The notes: generated by a model from the letters alone, not told the origin. A stretch of 64,000 bases of DNA from Halomonas halodenitrificans DSM 735 (GCF_000620045.1 NZ_JHVH01000009.1:1-64000); one strand, 5' to 3'; numbered from the stretch's first letter, positions 32,647 to 41,884 are shown. Numbers and translations: made by a program.

Positions 32647-33008
32647 GGTGCATCCTCCCGGCGGCGCATGGCATCGATCCTTACCCCTTCCATGCCGACC
32701 AGCTCACCGCTCTCGGCATCGAACTCGAACTCCACCACCTGGCCCTGGGGGCCGAGCATCTCGATCTCGTAGGCGAGTCGGTCATCGTCGCGTTCCAGCT
32801 CTACCTCCAGTACCTGGCCCACATAGTGTGCCTCCAGCCAGTCGAGCAGCGTGGGCAGTGGCACGATACGCTCCTCGCGCACCGCCGCATGGAGGTCCTG
32901 CCAGTCGTTATCCGCCCAGGCGGGGGCGGTGCCCTGGAGCAGCAGGGCGGCCAGCATCGGCAAGCCAAGGCGCAGGAGAAAGCGAGGGAGAGGAGAGGCC
33001 GTCATCAT
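32643..33008 (-). CDS. Exported PepSY-domain protein
   Basis: The product has 121 residues. A signal peptide (about 1-32, ending PAWA) precedes one PepSY domain: VLEVELERDDDRLAYEIEML, and VVEFEFDAESGELVGMEG with the acidic turn DAESGE. It is the first gene of the operon with the two-component system and is probably a periplasmic modulator of the kinase. Start at 33008 or 33005 (two ATGs); the longer frame to 33059 adds no signal-peptide sense. Confidence 0.85.
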   Translation of the reverse strand: MMTASPLPRFLLRLGLPMLAALLLQGTAPAWADNDWQDLHAAVREERIVPLPTLLDWLEAHYVGQVLEVELERDDDRLAYEIEMLGPQGQVVEFEFDAESGELVGMEGVRIDAMRRREDAP

Positions 33009-33120
33009 GCTCACAGGGTGCCAGGGGGAACATGAACAGAGCATGAACGCTGGCGTCACCCTGGGGCAAGGTCACAGGGTGTGTAATGGCCCGGCAATCC
33101 CTGGAGAAGAGGTATTCATC

Positions 33121-33600
33121 ATGCAACGCAATACGCAACGCCCCCTGGTCCTGGCCGGTTCGCTGGCCCTGTTGATGGGGGCCGCCGGCCTGGCCCAGGC
33201 CGCCGATGACCGCCTGGCGACAGAGCGCCTCGATGAGGTGCTGACCCAGGCCTCTGACTTCGGCTTTCAGGCCTTCGAGGAGATCGAGGCCAAGCGCGGC
33301 GGCCGCTTCGAGGTGGAAGGCTGGCTCGATGACGAATGGCAGGCCGAGGTGAGCTTCGACCCGGCCAGCGGCGAGAGCCTCAGGGAAGAGCGCAGGCGTC
33401 GCGACGGCGGTGCCTGGGGGCTCAGCGAGGCCGAGGTGCGCGACGCCATGGCGCTGGCCGTGGCCGAGGGCCTGGCCGAGTTCGAGGAGATCCAGGCCGA
33501 TCGCGATGGTCGCGTCGAGATCGAGGGTTATGACGTCGATGGTCGCGAGCTGGAGGTCAAGAGCCGCGATGGCGAGGTTGTCGAGGTCGAATACGACTGA
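33121..33600 (+). CDS. Exported protein with two PepSY domains
   Basis: The product has 159 residues. The signal peptide (about 1-23, ending AQAA) is followed by two PepSY repeats (about 28-90 and 95-158): GGRFEVEGWLDDEWQAEVSFD and DGRVEIEGYDVDGRELEVKS are the matching strands, each preceded by a helix with FEEI or FEEIQ. It is divergent from the PepSY-regulator-kinase operon and probably under its control. Such genes are often strong targets of their regulator; the ligand (cation, antimicrobial peptide) is unknown. Confidence 0.85.
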   Translation: MQRNTQRPLVLAGSLALLMGAAGLAQAADDRLATERLDEVLTQASDFGFQAFEEIEAKRGGRFEVEGWLDDEWQAEVSFDPASGESLREERRRRDGGAWGLSEAEVRDAMALAVAEGLAEFEEIQADRDGRVEIEGYDVDGRELEVKSRDGEVVEVEYD

Positions 33601-33604
33601 CGGA

Positions 33605-33637
33605 AGAGGGCCCGGCGCGGAATGCGCCGGGCCCTCT
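33605..33637. terminator. Terminator between the PepSY and GltS-like genes
   Basis: AGAGGGCCCGGCGC pairs with GCGCCGGGCCCTCT around a 5-base loop and is followed by TGTTGGG. It can serve both convergent genes. Confidence 0.85.
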
Positions 33638-33666
33638 TGTTGGGTGGCGTCGGGTAGCGAAAGGAG

Positions 33667-35322
33667 CTAGTAGAGCTTGCTGTCGCGCAGCCGCATCAGC
33701 GCCTCGGGCGGTGCGAAAGTGTCGGCCCGGGCGCTATCCCAGAAATCACGGAACACCGGGTGGTGCTCGGCGCCGCCCGCCAGCAGTTCGCCCGGCGTCA
33801 GGAAGTCGTGGAGCTCGGCGAAGCTTCTTATCTCGTGGCGCGAGAGGCGGTGTGACACATGCTCCGGGCCCAGTTCCGAGGAATGGTGAAGCCCCGCGGC
33901 GCCCAGCATCTCGGCCAGGGCGGCGAGGGTGTTGGCGTGAAAGCCGGCCACGCGCTGTGCCTTGGTGGGCACGTCCAGGCGGCTGCCGCGCAGGGGATCC
34001 TGGGTGGCCACGCCGCTGGGGCAGCGGTCGGTGTGGCAACTGCGGGCCTGGATGCAGCCCAGGGCGAACATGAAGCCGCGTGCGGCGTTGCACCAGTCGG
34101 CGCCCAGCGCCATGGTGCGCGCGATATCGAAGGCGTTGGTCAACTTGCCGGCCGCCGCCAGCCGTACCCGGTCGCGGAGGCCGGCACCCACCAATGTATT
34201 GTGTACCAGCAGCAGCGCCTCGTTCAGCGGCATGCCCAGGTGGTTGATAAATTCCAGGGGAGCAGCCCCCGTACCGCCTTCGCCGCCATCGACGACCACG
34301 AAATCCGGATGTTCACCGGCCTCGAGCATTGCCTTGACGATGGCGAACCACTCCCAGGGGTGGCCGAGGGCCAGCTTGATGCCGACGGGCTTGTCACCGG
34401 CCAGCTCGCGCAGGCGCACGATGAAGTCGACCATCTCGCGGGGCGTGGTGAAAGCCGTGTGGGCCGCCGGCGAGACGACATCGCGCCCCTCCGGGACGCC
34501 ACGAGTGCTGGCGATCTCCTTGGTGACCTTGGCGCCGGGAAGAATGCCGCCATGGCCGGGCTTGGCCCCCTGGGAAAGCTTGATCTCGATCATCTTGACG
34601 GCGTCCTGACGGGCCGCCTCGCGAAAGCGTTCGGGGTCGAAGCCGCCGGCCTCGTCGCGGCAGCCGAAATACCCCGAGCCGATCTCCCATACCAGGTCGC
34701 CCCCGCGGCGGTGATAGGGCGAGATCGCGCCTTCGCCGGTGTCGTGATAGAAGCCGCCTTCCCGGGCGCCATCGTTGAGGGCGCTGATGGCATTGGCGGA
34801 GAGCGCGCCGAAGCTCATCGCCGAGATATTGAACACGCTGACTGAATAGGGATGGGTGCGCTCGGCGCCCACCGTGATGCGCAGGTCATCGGGCTCGATA
34901 TGGGTCGGTGTCAGGGAAGGGCTCATCCACTCGTAGCCGGTGTGGTTCATATGGTGCAGCGAGCCGAAGGGGCGCTTGTCGCTGACGCCCTTGGCGCGCT
35001 GATAGATCAGACGACGCTGCTCGCGGGAGAAGGGCACCTCTTCGGTATCACTCTGGATGAAGTACTGCCGAATCTCCGGGCCGAACGACTCCAGGTTGTA
35101 GCGCAGATGGGCCAGGATCGGGTAGTTACGGCTGACCGTGTGGCCGTGCTGGCAGAGGTCATAGGTGCCCAGCGCGACCAACAAGCCGAAAATGAGCACT
35201 CCCCAGCCCCAGGCGCCACCGGCAACGCTCAGGCCTATCAGGCAGGCGATCAGCCCCAGCAAGCTGAGTCCATAGGCGCTGAAGCGCAGGGGAGGTGACG
35301 CGAGGTGGGGCAGGTAAGACAT
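33667..35322 (-). CDS. FMN-binding glutamate synthase-family protein, membrane-anchored
   Basis: The product has 551 residues. Two N-terminal membrane segments (about 14-30 and 38-55) precede a GltS-type FMN barrel (about 90-500): ISAMSFGALSANAISALN, IEIKLSQGAKPGHGG, VVVDGGEGGTGAAP and the Cys cluster CIQARSCHTDRCPSGVATQ, which suggests a 3Fe-4S site. The amidotransferase half of true glutamate synthase is absent, so glutamine-dependent activity is not expected. Homologues are widespread and uncharacterised. ATG 35322 follows CGGAGTG. Confidence 0.9.
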   Translation of the reverse strand: MSYLPHLASPPLRFSAYGLSLLGLIACLIGLSVAGGAWGWGVLIFGLLVALGTYDLCQHGHTVSRNYPILAHLRYNLESFGPEIRQYFIQSDTEEVPFSREQRRLIYQRAKGVSDKRPFGSLHHMNHTGYEWMSPSLTPTHIEPDDLRITVGAERTHPYSVSVFNISAMSFGALSANAISALNDGAREGGFYHDTGEGAISPYHRRGGDLVWEIGSGYFGCRDEAGGFDPERFREAARQDAVKMIEIKLSQGAKPGHGGILPGAKVTKEIASTRGVPEGRDVVSPAAHTAFTTPREMVDFIVRLRELAGDKPVGIKLALGHPWEWFAIVKAMLEAGEHPDFVVVDGGEGGTGAAPLEFINHLGMPLNEALLLVHNTLVGAGLRDRVRLAAAGKLTNAFDIARTMALGADWCNAARGFMFALGCIQARSCHTDRCPSGVATQDPLRGSRLDVPTKAQRVAGFHANTLAALAEMLGAAGLHHSSELGPEHVSHRLSRHEIRSFAELHDFLTPGELLAGGAEHHPVFRDFWDSARADTFAPPEALMRLRDSKLY

Positions 35323-35378
35323 GAGGCACTCCGGGGCAATGAGAGACGGCCCCATTGCATGGGCCCCGTGGGGGAATG

Positions 35379-35948
35379 TCAATCGGCCGTGGGCAGGCGG
35401 GCGGCGAGGGCAAAGACGTGATCATCCTCGACCTCCAGGGCGCGGAGTGCCTCGGCGAGGTGCAGCAGGTAGTCCCGGTTGGGGCCACTGGGGCCATGGG
35501 AGGAGGCGATCTGTCGGGCGATGGCGTCCAGCGGCGCCTCGCCCAGGTAGGCGGCGTTATCGGCGCCGGCCAGGTAGACCAGCCCCCGGGTGCTGCCGCC
35601 GAGGGCATCATCGAAGCACAGCGTGGTCACCTCGCGCAGGTAGCCGTTCTTCTCCCGCACATCGAGGGGGGCGAGCACCTCGGGCGTGATGCGATAGGCC
35701 ATGCCGTGGCAGACCGCCTTCGGCTCGGGCACCAGGGTGGCCACCCGACCCGGGGCCTCCGGCGTGCCGCGATGGTCATGGGAGCCCTGCCAGAAGCGGC
35801 GCACCCAGCCATGGATATGGGCCGGGCGGCGCTCGAGATAGGGGAAGTCGGCCTTCCAGATCAGCGAGCCGTAGCCGAACAGCCAGATGGCGTCGTGGCC
35901 GGCGAAGTGGTTTCTCTCGTGGTTCAGCCGAGTGGTGTCGTGGCTCAT
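35379..35948 (-). CDS. chaC: Gamma-glutamylcyclotransferase (ChaC family)
   Basis: The product has 189 residues. The family signature WLFGYGSLIWK lies at about residues 22-32, and the catalytic Glu is in DVREKNGY (about 99). ChaC enzymes cleave glutathione to 5-oxoproline and Cys-Gly in the cytoplasm. It ends 56 bases before the GltS-like gene on the same strand. An 18-bp direct duplication (35961-35996) lies in its leader. Glutathione synthesis (gshA) is also in this window, but distant. Confidence 0.92.
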   Translation of the reverse strand: MSHDTTRLNHERNHFAGHDAIWLFGYGSLIWKADFPYLERRPAHIHGWVRRFWQGSHDHRGTPEAPGRVATLVPEPKAVCHGMAYRITPEVLAPLDVREKNGYLREVTTLCFDDALGGSTRGLVYLAGADNAAYLGEAPLDAIARQIASSHGPSGPNRDYLLHLAEALRALEVEDDHVFALAARLPTAD

Positions 35949-36306
35949 GGCGCTCCTCTTCTGTGTTTTACTCTATGTCTGTGTTTTGCTCTATGGCCCA
36001 GCGGTCAGCACAACATATCGCGATAACGCGCGCCATGGCCGTACCGGGATTCTGCCCGAGCCGCCACGCCATCCGCGATAGCCCCGTACGCCCTGCCAGA
36101 TAGTCCGTAAAGATGGCCCCGTAAATAGTGTTTGACGTGCGCCCGGCGAGGGGGCATGCTTGGTAAAGTTGGTTAGCAAGTCGTAATACCCCAGGTAGGC
36201 ATCGAACGCTCTGGCGCCTCGATTTTCCCGGGAACGTATCTTGTTTTACCCACTGCAACTCGGGTATTACCCGGCAAAATCAAAGTGCTATTAGAGGAAT
36301 TCGATA
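35949..36306. other. Divergent intergenic region, chaC and cold-shock gene
   Basis: It holds the 18-bp direct repeat (35961-35996) and the probable long 5' untranslated leader of the cold-shock gene, which usually acts as an RNA thermosensor. A direct promoter match is not clear. AGAGGAA lies before the cold-shock start. Confidence 0.5.
35961..35996. repeat. Tandem 18-bp duplication upstream of chaC
   Basis: CTGTGTTTTACTCTATGT is followed directly by CTGTGTTTTGCTCTATGG (16 of 18 identical). It lies within 50 bases upstream of the chaC start. Confidence 0.85.
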
Positions 36307-36513
36307 ATGGCTACCGGTACCGTCAAGTGGTTCAACGACACCAAGGGCTACGGCTTCATCTCTCCGGACGACAGCGGCGACGACCTGTTCGCGCACTTCT
36401 CCGAGATCCAGGCCGACGGCTTCAAGACCCTGCAGGACGGCCAGAAGGTCTCCTTCGAGGTCACTCAGGGCAAGAAAGGCCTCCAGGCCTCCAACATCCA
36501 GGTCATCGACTGA
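36307..36513 (+). CDS. Cold-shock protein (CspA family)
   Basis: The product has 68 residues, a full cold-shock domain. RNP1 KGYGFIS and RNP2 DLFAHFS are present, with the opening GTVKWFN. It binds single-stranded nucleic acid and unwinds RNA hairpins. RBS AGAGGAA precedes the ATG. A leader of several hundred bases is typical for cold-inducible members. A terminator follows at 36541-36566. Confidence 0.96.
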   Translation: MATGTVKWFNDTKGYGFISPDDSGDDLFAHFSEIQADGFKTLQDGQKVSFEVTQGKKGLQASNIQVID

Positions 36514-36540
36514 TCGGATGTAGGCTGCTCTGCAGTTGAT

Positions 36541-36566
36541 GAAAGGCTCGCCTCGGCGGGCCTTTC
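36541..36566 (+). terminator. Terminator of the cold-shock gene
   Basis: GAAAGGC and CGCC pair with GGCG and GCCTTTC, a compact GC-rich stem followed by TGCTGT. Confidence 0.88.
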
Positions 36567-36651
36567 TGCTGTCTAGGGCATGGCATTTCCCGATGGTCAG
36601 CCCGGGCGCATTGCGCTAGGGTGATTCCTTTTGTGCTGGAGACCCTGACTC

Positions 36652-37320
36652 ATGAGCGAGCCCGGTGAGTTGATCATCGATCCCAAGGGCGACAAGCCCG
36701 CCGACGCCTGCGTGTTTATCCTTCACGGCCTGGGGGCCGATGGCCGCGACTTCGAGCCGCTGGTACCGGCCCTGTCGCTGCCGGCCGATGCCAGCGTCCG
36801 ATTTATCATGCCCCATGCGCCGCGCCTGCCGGTGACCGTCAATGGCGGCGTGGTGATGCCGGCCTGGTACGACATCCACGAGATGAGCCTCGACCGTCGC
36901 GTCGACGAGCCTCAGCTCAATGCCTCGGCCGAACGCATCCAGGCCCTGGTGCACGAACAGATCGAGCTCGGCATCGACAGTCGGCGCATTATCCTGGCCG
37001 GCTTCTCCCAGGGCGGGGCGGTGGCCTACCAGGCGGCGCTCTCCTTTGAAAAGCCGCTGGGCGGCCTCCTGGCGCTCTCCACCTACTTTGCCACCGCCGA
37101 GAGCATCACGCTTGCCGAGGCCAACCGTGAGCTGCCCGTCGAGGTGCATCACGGCAGCTTCGACCCGGTGGTGCCCGAGGCGCTGGGGCGCGCAGGTTTC
37201 GAGAAGGTCAAGTCCCTGGGCTATCCCGCCCACTACCGCCAGTACCCCATGGCCCATGCCGTCTGCCCCCAGCAGGTGGCGGATATCGGCCACTGGCTGA
37301 GTCAGCGCCTGGGGCTCTGA
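36652..37320 (+). CDS. Carboxylesterase/phospholipase, alpha/beta hydrolase
   Basis: The product has 222 residues of the carboxylesterase-2 (EstB/YpfH-like) family. Motifs are FILHGLGADGRDF (oxyanion region), LAGFSQGGAVAYQ (nucleophile Ser at about 115), GSFDPVVP (Asp) and PMAHAVCPQQ (His), a complete catalytic triad. It hydrolyses short acyl esters in the cytoplasm; the natural substrate is unknown. Stop at 37318-37320. Confidence 0.93.
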   Translation: MSEPGELIIDPKGDKPADACVFILHGLGADGRDFEPLVPALSLPADASVRFIMPHAPRLPVTVNGGVVMPAWYDIHEMSLDRRVDEPQLNASAERIQALVHEQIELGIDSRRIILAGFSQGGAVAYQAALSFEKPLGGLLALSTYFATAESITLAEANRELPVEVHHGSFDPVVPEALGRAGFEKVKSLGYPAHYRQYPMAHAVCPQQVADIGHWLSQRLGL

Positions 37321-37461
37321 GTGGCGCCGGTACCGCCATGTCGCTCGACGGCGAGGCGTCGACCCGGCCCCGAGAACGCCTTGATGCACCCGGGGTGGTA
37401 ATTCATCCTGAGCCTCGTCACGATTGAGGCATCCGTGTCCTGCCTAGAGGAGAATGACAAC

Positions 37462-37686
37462 ATGTCCGGACTCTCTGAAGACTTTCGCCTGCCGGTGCCC
37501 TGCCTGAGCTGCGGTAGCCATCTGATGCGTGTGTCCCGGGTGAAAAATCCCGACGACATGGTTCACTGCGCCTCCTGCGGCAAGCCGGTCTGCCTGTGGC
37601 ACGAGGCCCAGACGGTGCTCAGGCAGGGGCCCGGCAGCGAGAGCGAGGCGCTGATCGAGGCGGCGGTCAATCGCTATCGCCACTGA
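37462..37686 (+). CDS. Small zinc-ribbon protein of unknown function
   Basis: The product has 74 residues. Two Cys pairs (PCLSCGSH and VHCASCGKPVC) make a four-Cys zinc ribbon, with a helix-rich C-terminus. GAGGAG lies before ATG 37462; an in-frame start at 37435 is possible but lacks such a site. The gene converges with the PhoH gene. I do not recognise a named family. Confidence 0.8.
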   Translation: MSGLSEDFRLPVPCLSCGSHLMRVSRVKNPDDMVHCASCGKPVCLWHEAQTVLRQGPGSESEALIEAAVNRYRH

Positions 37687-37700
37687 GCCCCTGGGCCGGG

Positions 37701-39095
37701 CTAGAGGAGTTCCTCGCCGGCCAGTGCCAGACGCGAGCGCTCGACGCTCTTGAGGGTCACATGGCCGGCATGGGGCCAGTCCCGGAAGCGTTGTACCAGT
37801 GCGGCCATGCCGCAGGTGTTGGCGGTAAGGTAGGGCGTATCGATCTGCCCCACGTTGCCCAGGCAGACGATCTTGGTGTTGCGTCCGGCCCGGGTAATCA
37901 GTGACTTGAGCTGCTTGGGCGTGAAGTTCTGTGCCTCGTCGATGATCAGGAAGGTGTCATTCAGGGTGCGCCCGCGCATGAAGCCCGGGGCCCGAATCTG
38001 GACCCGGGCCCCGAGCAGCTGGCGGGTGGCGCCGTTTTCCCAGCTGGACTCGCCGTCCTCGTTGCGCAACAGGTTGTCCATGTTGTCGTGGAAGGCCCCC
38101 ATCCAGGGCGACATCTTCTCTTCCTCGGTGCCCGGCAGGAAGCCGATATCCTCGCTCATGGAGATGGGGGCGCGGGTGAAGACCAGGCGCTCGAAGCGCT
38201 TGCTGTCCAGGGTCTGCTGGAAGGCCGCGGCCAGGGTCATGAAGGTCTTGCCGGTGCCGGCGCTGCCGGCGATGGTGACGAGGTCGATATCGTCATCCAT
38301 CAGCAGATTGAAAGCGAAGTTCTGGTGGCAGTCGCTGGCGTGCACCCCCCATACGCTGGCGCCGTGCCGATAGTTGGTGGCAAGCTCCAGGCGGGCATAG
38401 CGCTCGCCTAGCTCGCGTACCACGGCCTCGAAGCCGGCTTCGGTGTCGGCAACCAGCATGCCGAGGTGCCAGTCGGCGGGGATCTCGCCGGTCAGATGGT
38501 AGATGACGTGCCGATGCTCGCGCTCCACTCTGACGTCCAGAGCGAGATCGTTCCACAGCTCGCCGCCGCCATTCGGGTAGACATGCACTCCTTCCAGCAT
38601 GGCGTCGCTGTCGGTAAAGGCTCGATCGGTGAGGTAGTCCTCCACCGGTACGCCCAGGGCGGCGGCCTTGACGCGTAGATTGATGTCCTTGGTAATCAGG
38701 ATCACCGAGGCGTCGCTGCGCTCACGGCGCAGGCGGCAGGTCTCGGCGAGGATGCGGTTGTCGGGGCTGTCATCCAGCGTTTCGAGGCCGCTCAGGTCGG
38801 AGTAGCAGAGCAGGCGCAGGCGGCCTTCGGGGCCATTGAGGCGTGCTATGGGGATGCCGTCGCGGATCTGCTCGAGGCCGACGTCGGCGGTAAGGTCGGA
38901 CAGGGTGCGGCTGACCTGGCGCGCGGAGCGGGCGATCTCGCGGATGCCGTTCTTGTGCTTGTCGAGCTCCTCGAGCACGGTCATGGGAATGACCACTTCA
39001 TGCTCGTCGAACTGATAGAGGGCAGCGGGGTCGTGCAACAGCACGTTGGTGTCCAGCACGTAAAGCCGGGTGGCTTTCTTGTCGATGCGTACCAT
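37701..39095 (-). CDS. PIN-domain and PhoH-type ATPase
   Basis: The product has 464 residues. N-terminal PIN domain (about 5-145: LYVLDTNVLLHDPAALY with acidic residues, VLEELDKHKNGI, ILITKDINLRVKA) and C-terminal PhoH ATPase (about 235-450: IAGSAGTGKTFMTL P-loop, FLIIDEAQNFTPKQ Walker B, LGNVGQIDTPYL). PIN-PhoH proteins act as ATP-driven RNA helicase-nucleases. ATG 39095 is chosen where the PIN domain starts; the open frame to 39275 has no support. Confidence 0.94.
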   Translation of the reverse strand: MVRIDKKATRLYVLDTNVLLHDPAALYQFDEHEVVIPMTVLEELDKHKNGIREIARSARQVSRTLSDLTADVGLEQIRDGIPIARLNGPEGRLRLLCYSDLSGLETLDDSPDNRILAETCRLRRERSDASVILITKDINLRVKAAALGVPVEDYLTDRAFTDSDAMLEGVHVYPNGGGELWNDLALDVRVEREHRHVIYHLTGEIPADWHLGMLVADTEAGFEAVVRELGERYARLELATNYRHGASVWGVHASDCHQNFAFNLLMDDDIDLVTIAGSAGTGKTFMTLAAAFQQTLDSKRFERLVFTRAPISMSEDIGFLPGTEEEKMSPWMGAFHDNMDNLLRNEDGESSWENGATRQLLGARVQIRAPGFMRGRTLNDTFLIIDEAQNFTPKQLKSLITRAGRNTKIVCLGNVGQIDTPYLTANTCGMAALVQRFRDWPHAGHVTLKSVERSRLALAGEELL

Positions 39096-39418
39096 CGGCG
39101 CAGCTCTCCTGATTGTCGCGAAACAGGCGTTCATGACGCCCTGGTATCGGCACTGTCGGCGCTCGACATCCGAAGATGACGATGGCCTGACAGCATCAGC
39201 GGCGCTGGGGGTTCCTCCTGTAGCTGGGGCATACTGCCTTGGACAAATGACGGAGCGGGTGGTGCCCCTTTTCACCGAGCATGGTGGGCGGGCCCTGGGC
39301 TGGCAAGGCGACGGGCTCGCGGAGTTTAAACGCAGGGCTCACTCTGCGTGCTGGCAGGCCTGCTCCCTGTTTGTCGCTTCGGTCGATGAGGCAGGGGCGT
39401 CGCCTGGCGGGAAGCGGC
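39096..39418. other. Intergenic gap between PhoH and L,D-transpeptidase-type gene
   Basis: A 323-base stretch with no supported ORF. It should hold the PhoH promoter on the minus strand. No terminator or repeat was recognised. Confidence 0.5.
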
Positions 39419-40141
39419 TCAGTTCAGCGCCAGGCGCTGTTCCTGGTCGCGGTTGCAGTCGAGGTAGGCGGAGTCTTCCAGCCATTCGGGGTCGGGGTAG
39501 TAGGCGAACAGATACTGCTCTTCCTTGAGGCTGTCGATCAGCGGGTAGGAAACCTCCTGACGGACCGCCGGGCAGCCCAGGCTGCGACCCAGGCGGCCGG
39601 TCTGCTCGATAAAGGACTCGCTGACATAGTCGGCGCCGTGCATCACGATGGCCCGATCATAGGCCAGATGATTGACGCCCGTTTCGAGCCCCTCGAGGCG
39701 CAGCGAATAGCCGTTGCGACCGTAGTAGGTATTCATGGTGCGAAACAGCCCCAGGCTCGACTGATGGCTCTCCGGCGTATTGGAGAAGCGCGAGGCCAGG
39801 GCGTTGCCGGAGCCGCGGCCGTGGGAGACGAGTTCCTCGAAGAGCAGCGTCTTGCGCGCCAGGTCGAAGACCCATAGTCGAGGTTCGCTGGAGGGCAGGG
39901 AGTAATCGATGACCGCCAGCCTGTCGGCATCGGGGTCGGCGCAGGACAGGGCGTTGGCGGCCAGCGTGAGCACCTCGCGGCTGGCCTGGGGCGCCAGGCG
40001 AGTGAGGGTCCGGGTCAGTGACTCGCCGTCCCGGGATCCGGGATTCAGGGCCTGGGCGAGAGTCGTTTCGGCGCAGGCGGGGGCGCCGGCCATCAGGCCT
40101 GTCGCACAGAGCAGCCAGGCGGCACGCGGTGGTCGCATCAT
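39419..40141 (-). CDS. Exported murein L,D-transpeptidase catalytic-domain protein (YkuD_2 type)
   Basis: The product has 240 residues. A signal peptide (about 1-24) precedes the transpeptidase domain. The catalytic stretch is VMHGADYVSESF followed by GRSLGCPAV, with the active Cys in the SLGCPAV motif and the His upstream. Family members cut or cross-link peptidoglycan in the periplasm. AGGAGG lies upstream of the start; ATG 40138 is an alternative. It is divergent from a second, larger L,D-transpeptidase. Confidence 0.9.
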   Translation of the reverse strand: MMRPPRAAWLLCATGLMAGAPACAETTLAQALNPGSRDGESLTRTLTRLAPQASREVLTLAANALSCADPDADRLAVIDYSLPSSEPRLWVFDLARKTLLFEELVSHGRGSGNALASRFSNTPESHQSSLGLFRTMNTYYGRNGYSLRLEGLETGVNHLAYDRAIVMHGADYVSESFIEQTGRLGRSLGCPAVRQEVSYPLIDSLKEEQYLFAYYPDPEWLEDSAYLDCNRDQEQRLALN

Positions 40142-40225
40142 GAAAACTTCCCTCCTGATTTCTCGCTATGATGAAAGGACGAGGCCGACTAATCAAGCTA
40201 CCCATAAACGGTTCTGGAGGCGAAC

Positions 40226-41884
40226 ATGCGGCGATCTGTCGCGATAGTTGCAATAGGTGCGATGGCGCTGGGGGCCATGCTGACGTCCGGCATGGTCGTG
40301 GCGGAGCCGTCGACCGAACATTCGGCAGTTCAGTCGACCGAACATTCGACAGGGCAGGAGCCCGCCGTGACCTCGGTGGAGGCGCTCCTCGAGCAGCGAG
40401 ACGGCGCCCTGGGCGACTTCTATGCATCGCGCGACTTCCAGGCGGCCTGGACCCGGGCGTCTCACGTGGAGGCGCTGGTCGAGTCACTGCAAGGGGTGGC
40501 CGAGGATGGCCTGGATCCTGCCGACTACGGCGCCGACCGTCTGCTGGCCGCGTATCGCAAGGCTCAGGCCGGCGACGACCGGGCCCGAGGGCGCTTCGAT
40601 ACCCGTGCGACTCGCGCCCTGTTGACGGCGCTGGGCCATCTGCATCATGGCAAGGTCGATCCACACAGCATCGATCCCGGCTGGGAGGTACCGATCAACG
40701 CGCAGCTGCCGCCGGCCGCGACGATCGCGGAGGCGGTGGAGGCCGAGGAGATCGCGGCGCTGTTCGACGCGGTGCGTCCGGCCTATGCCCCCTACCGGAA
40801 GCTCAAGCAGGGGCTGGCTCGCTATCGCCATATCCAGCGCCTTGGCGAATGGCCGGTGTTGCCCGAGAACGGGCCGGTTCTGCGCCTCGGCGAGGCGCAC
40901 CCGGATGTCGCGATCCTGCGCGAACGCCTGGCCCGGATCGGCGAGCTGGAGGTCGTGGCGGCAGACGCCTCGATTCTGCCGTTGGCCGATCTGGAGGCGC
41001 CGGCCCCGGAGCATTTCGACGCCAGCCTGGAGGCCGCGGTAAGGCGCTTCCAGGACCGCCACCTGCTGGAGGCGGATGGTGTCGTGGGGCCGCGGACCCG
41101 GACGGCCCTCAATGTGCCGGTGGGCAAGCGTATCGATCAGGTTCGGCTCAATCTGGAGCGGGCCCGCTGGCTGATGCACGGCCTCCCCGAGGCCTTCGTG
41201 CTGGTGGATATCGCCGGCTATCGGGTGAGCTATTTCCGCCCCAACGGCGAGGTCTGGCGTTCACGCATCGTGGTGGGGAAGCCCTATCGACGCACCCCCA
41301 CGCTACGCTCGAAAATCACCCACCTCACCGTCAACCCGACCTGGACGGTGCCACCGACCATCCTGCGCGAGGATGTGTTGCCCCGCGTGCGTCGCGACGC
41401 CAGCTATCTCTCGCAGCGCAACATGCAGGTGCTGACGCCCTCGGGGCAACGGCTCGACCCGAGCCGGGTCGACTGGTCGAACCCGGGCAATGTGATGATT
41501 CGCCAGGCCGCCGGGCCGGGCAATGCGCTGGGCCAGGTGGTGGTTCGCTTTCCCAACGACCACCTCGTCTATCTGCATGATACGCCGGCCAAGGGGCTGT
41601 TCGCCCGCCAGCAGCGAGCCTTCAGCTCCGGGTGCATTCGCGTGCAGGGCGTCATGGAGTTTGCCCAGCTGCTGTTCGACGATACCGGCAGCGAGCGCAA
41701 TCTTCGCGCCCTGCTGGCGGATGGGCGAACCCGCAACGTGCCCCTGGCCGAACCGATGCCGGTTATCCTGCATTACTGGACGGTCCACCCGGACGCCGCC
41801 GGCCGAATGGTCTTTCGGCCCGATATCTATAAGCGCGACGAGGCCCTGCTGCGGGCACTGGACCGCCCGCTGACATCCTTGTAG
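40226..41884 (+). CDS. L,D-transpeptidase of YcbB/LdtD type
   Basis: The product has 552 residues, close to LdtD of E. coli (615). A signal peptide (about 1-27), a scaffold domain, a peptidoglycan-binding domain (about 270-300, AVRRFQDRHLLEADGVVGPRT) and a YkuD domain (about 330-510) are visible. Catalytic residues sit in VYLHDTPAKGLFARQQRAFSSG continued by CIRV. It makes 3-3 cross-links in the cell wall. After the signal peptide, STEHSAVQ and STEHSTGQ form a short repeat. GGAGG precedes the ATG. Confidence 0.93.
   Translation: MRRSVAIVAIGAMALGAMLTSGMVVAEPSTEHSAVQSTEHSTGQEPAVTSVEALLEQRDGALGDFYASRDFQAAWTRASHVEALVESLQGVAEDGLDPADYGADRLLAAYRKAQAGDDRARGRFDTRATRALLTALGHLHHGKVDPHSIDPGWEVPINAQLPPAATIAEAVEAEEIAALFDAVRPAYAPYRKLKQGLARYRHIQRLGEWPVLPENGPVLRLGEAHPDVAILRERLARIGELEVVAADASILPLADLEAPAPEHFDASLEAAVRRFQDRHLLEADGVVGPRTRTALNVPVGKRIDQVRLNLERARWLMHGLPEAFVLVDIAGYRVSYFRPNGEVWRSRIVVGKPYRRTPTLRSKITHLTVNPTWTVPPTILREDVLPRVRRDASYLSQRNMQVLTPSGQRLDPSRVDWSNPGNVMIRQAAGPGNALGQVVVRFPNDHLVYLHDTPAKGLFARQQRAFSSGCIRVQGVMEFAQLLFDDTGSERNLRALLADGRTRNVPLAEPMPVILHYWTVHPDAAGRMVFRPDIYKRDEALLRALDRPLTSL

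Noticed and set aside
40168-41580. Plus-strand frame of 470 codons overlapping the LdtD-type gene
   Set aside because: It is an alternative frame of a clear L,D-transpeptidase, rich in Arg and Gly as expected of a frame-shifted shadow.
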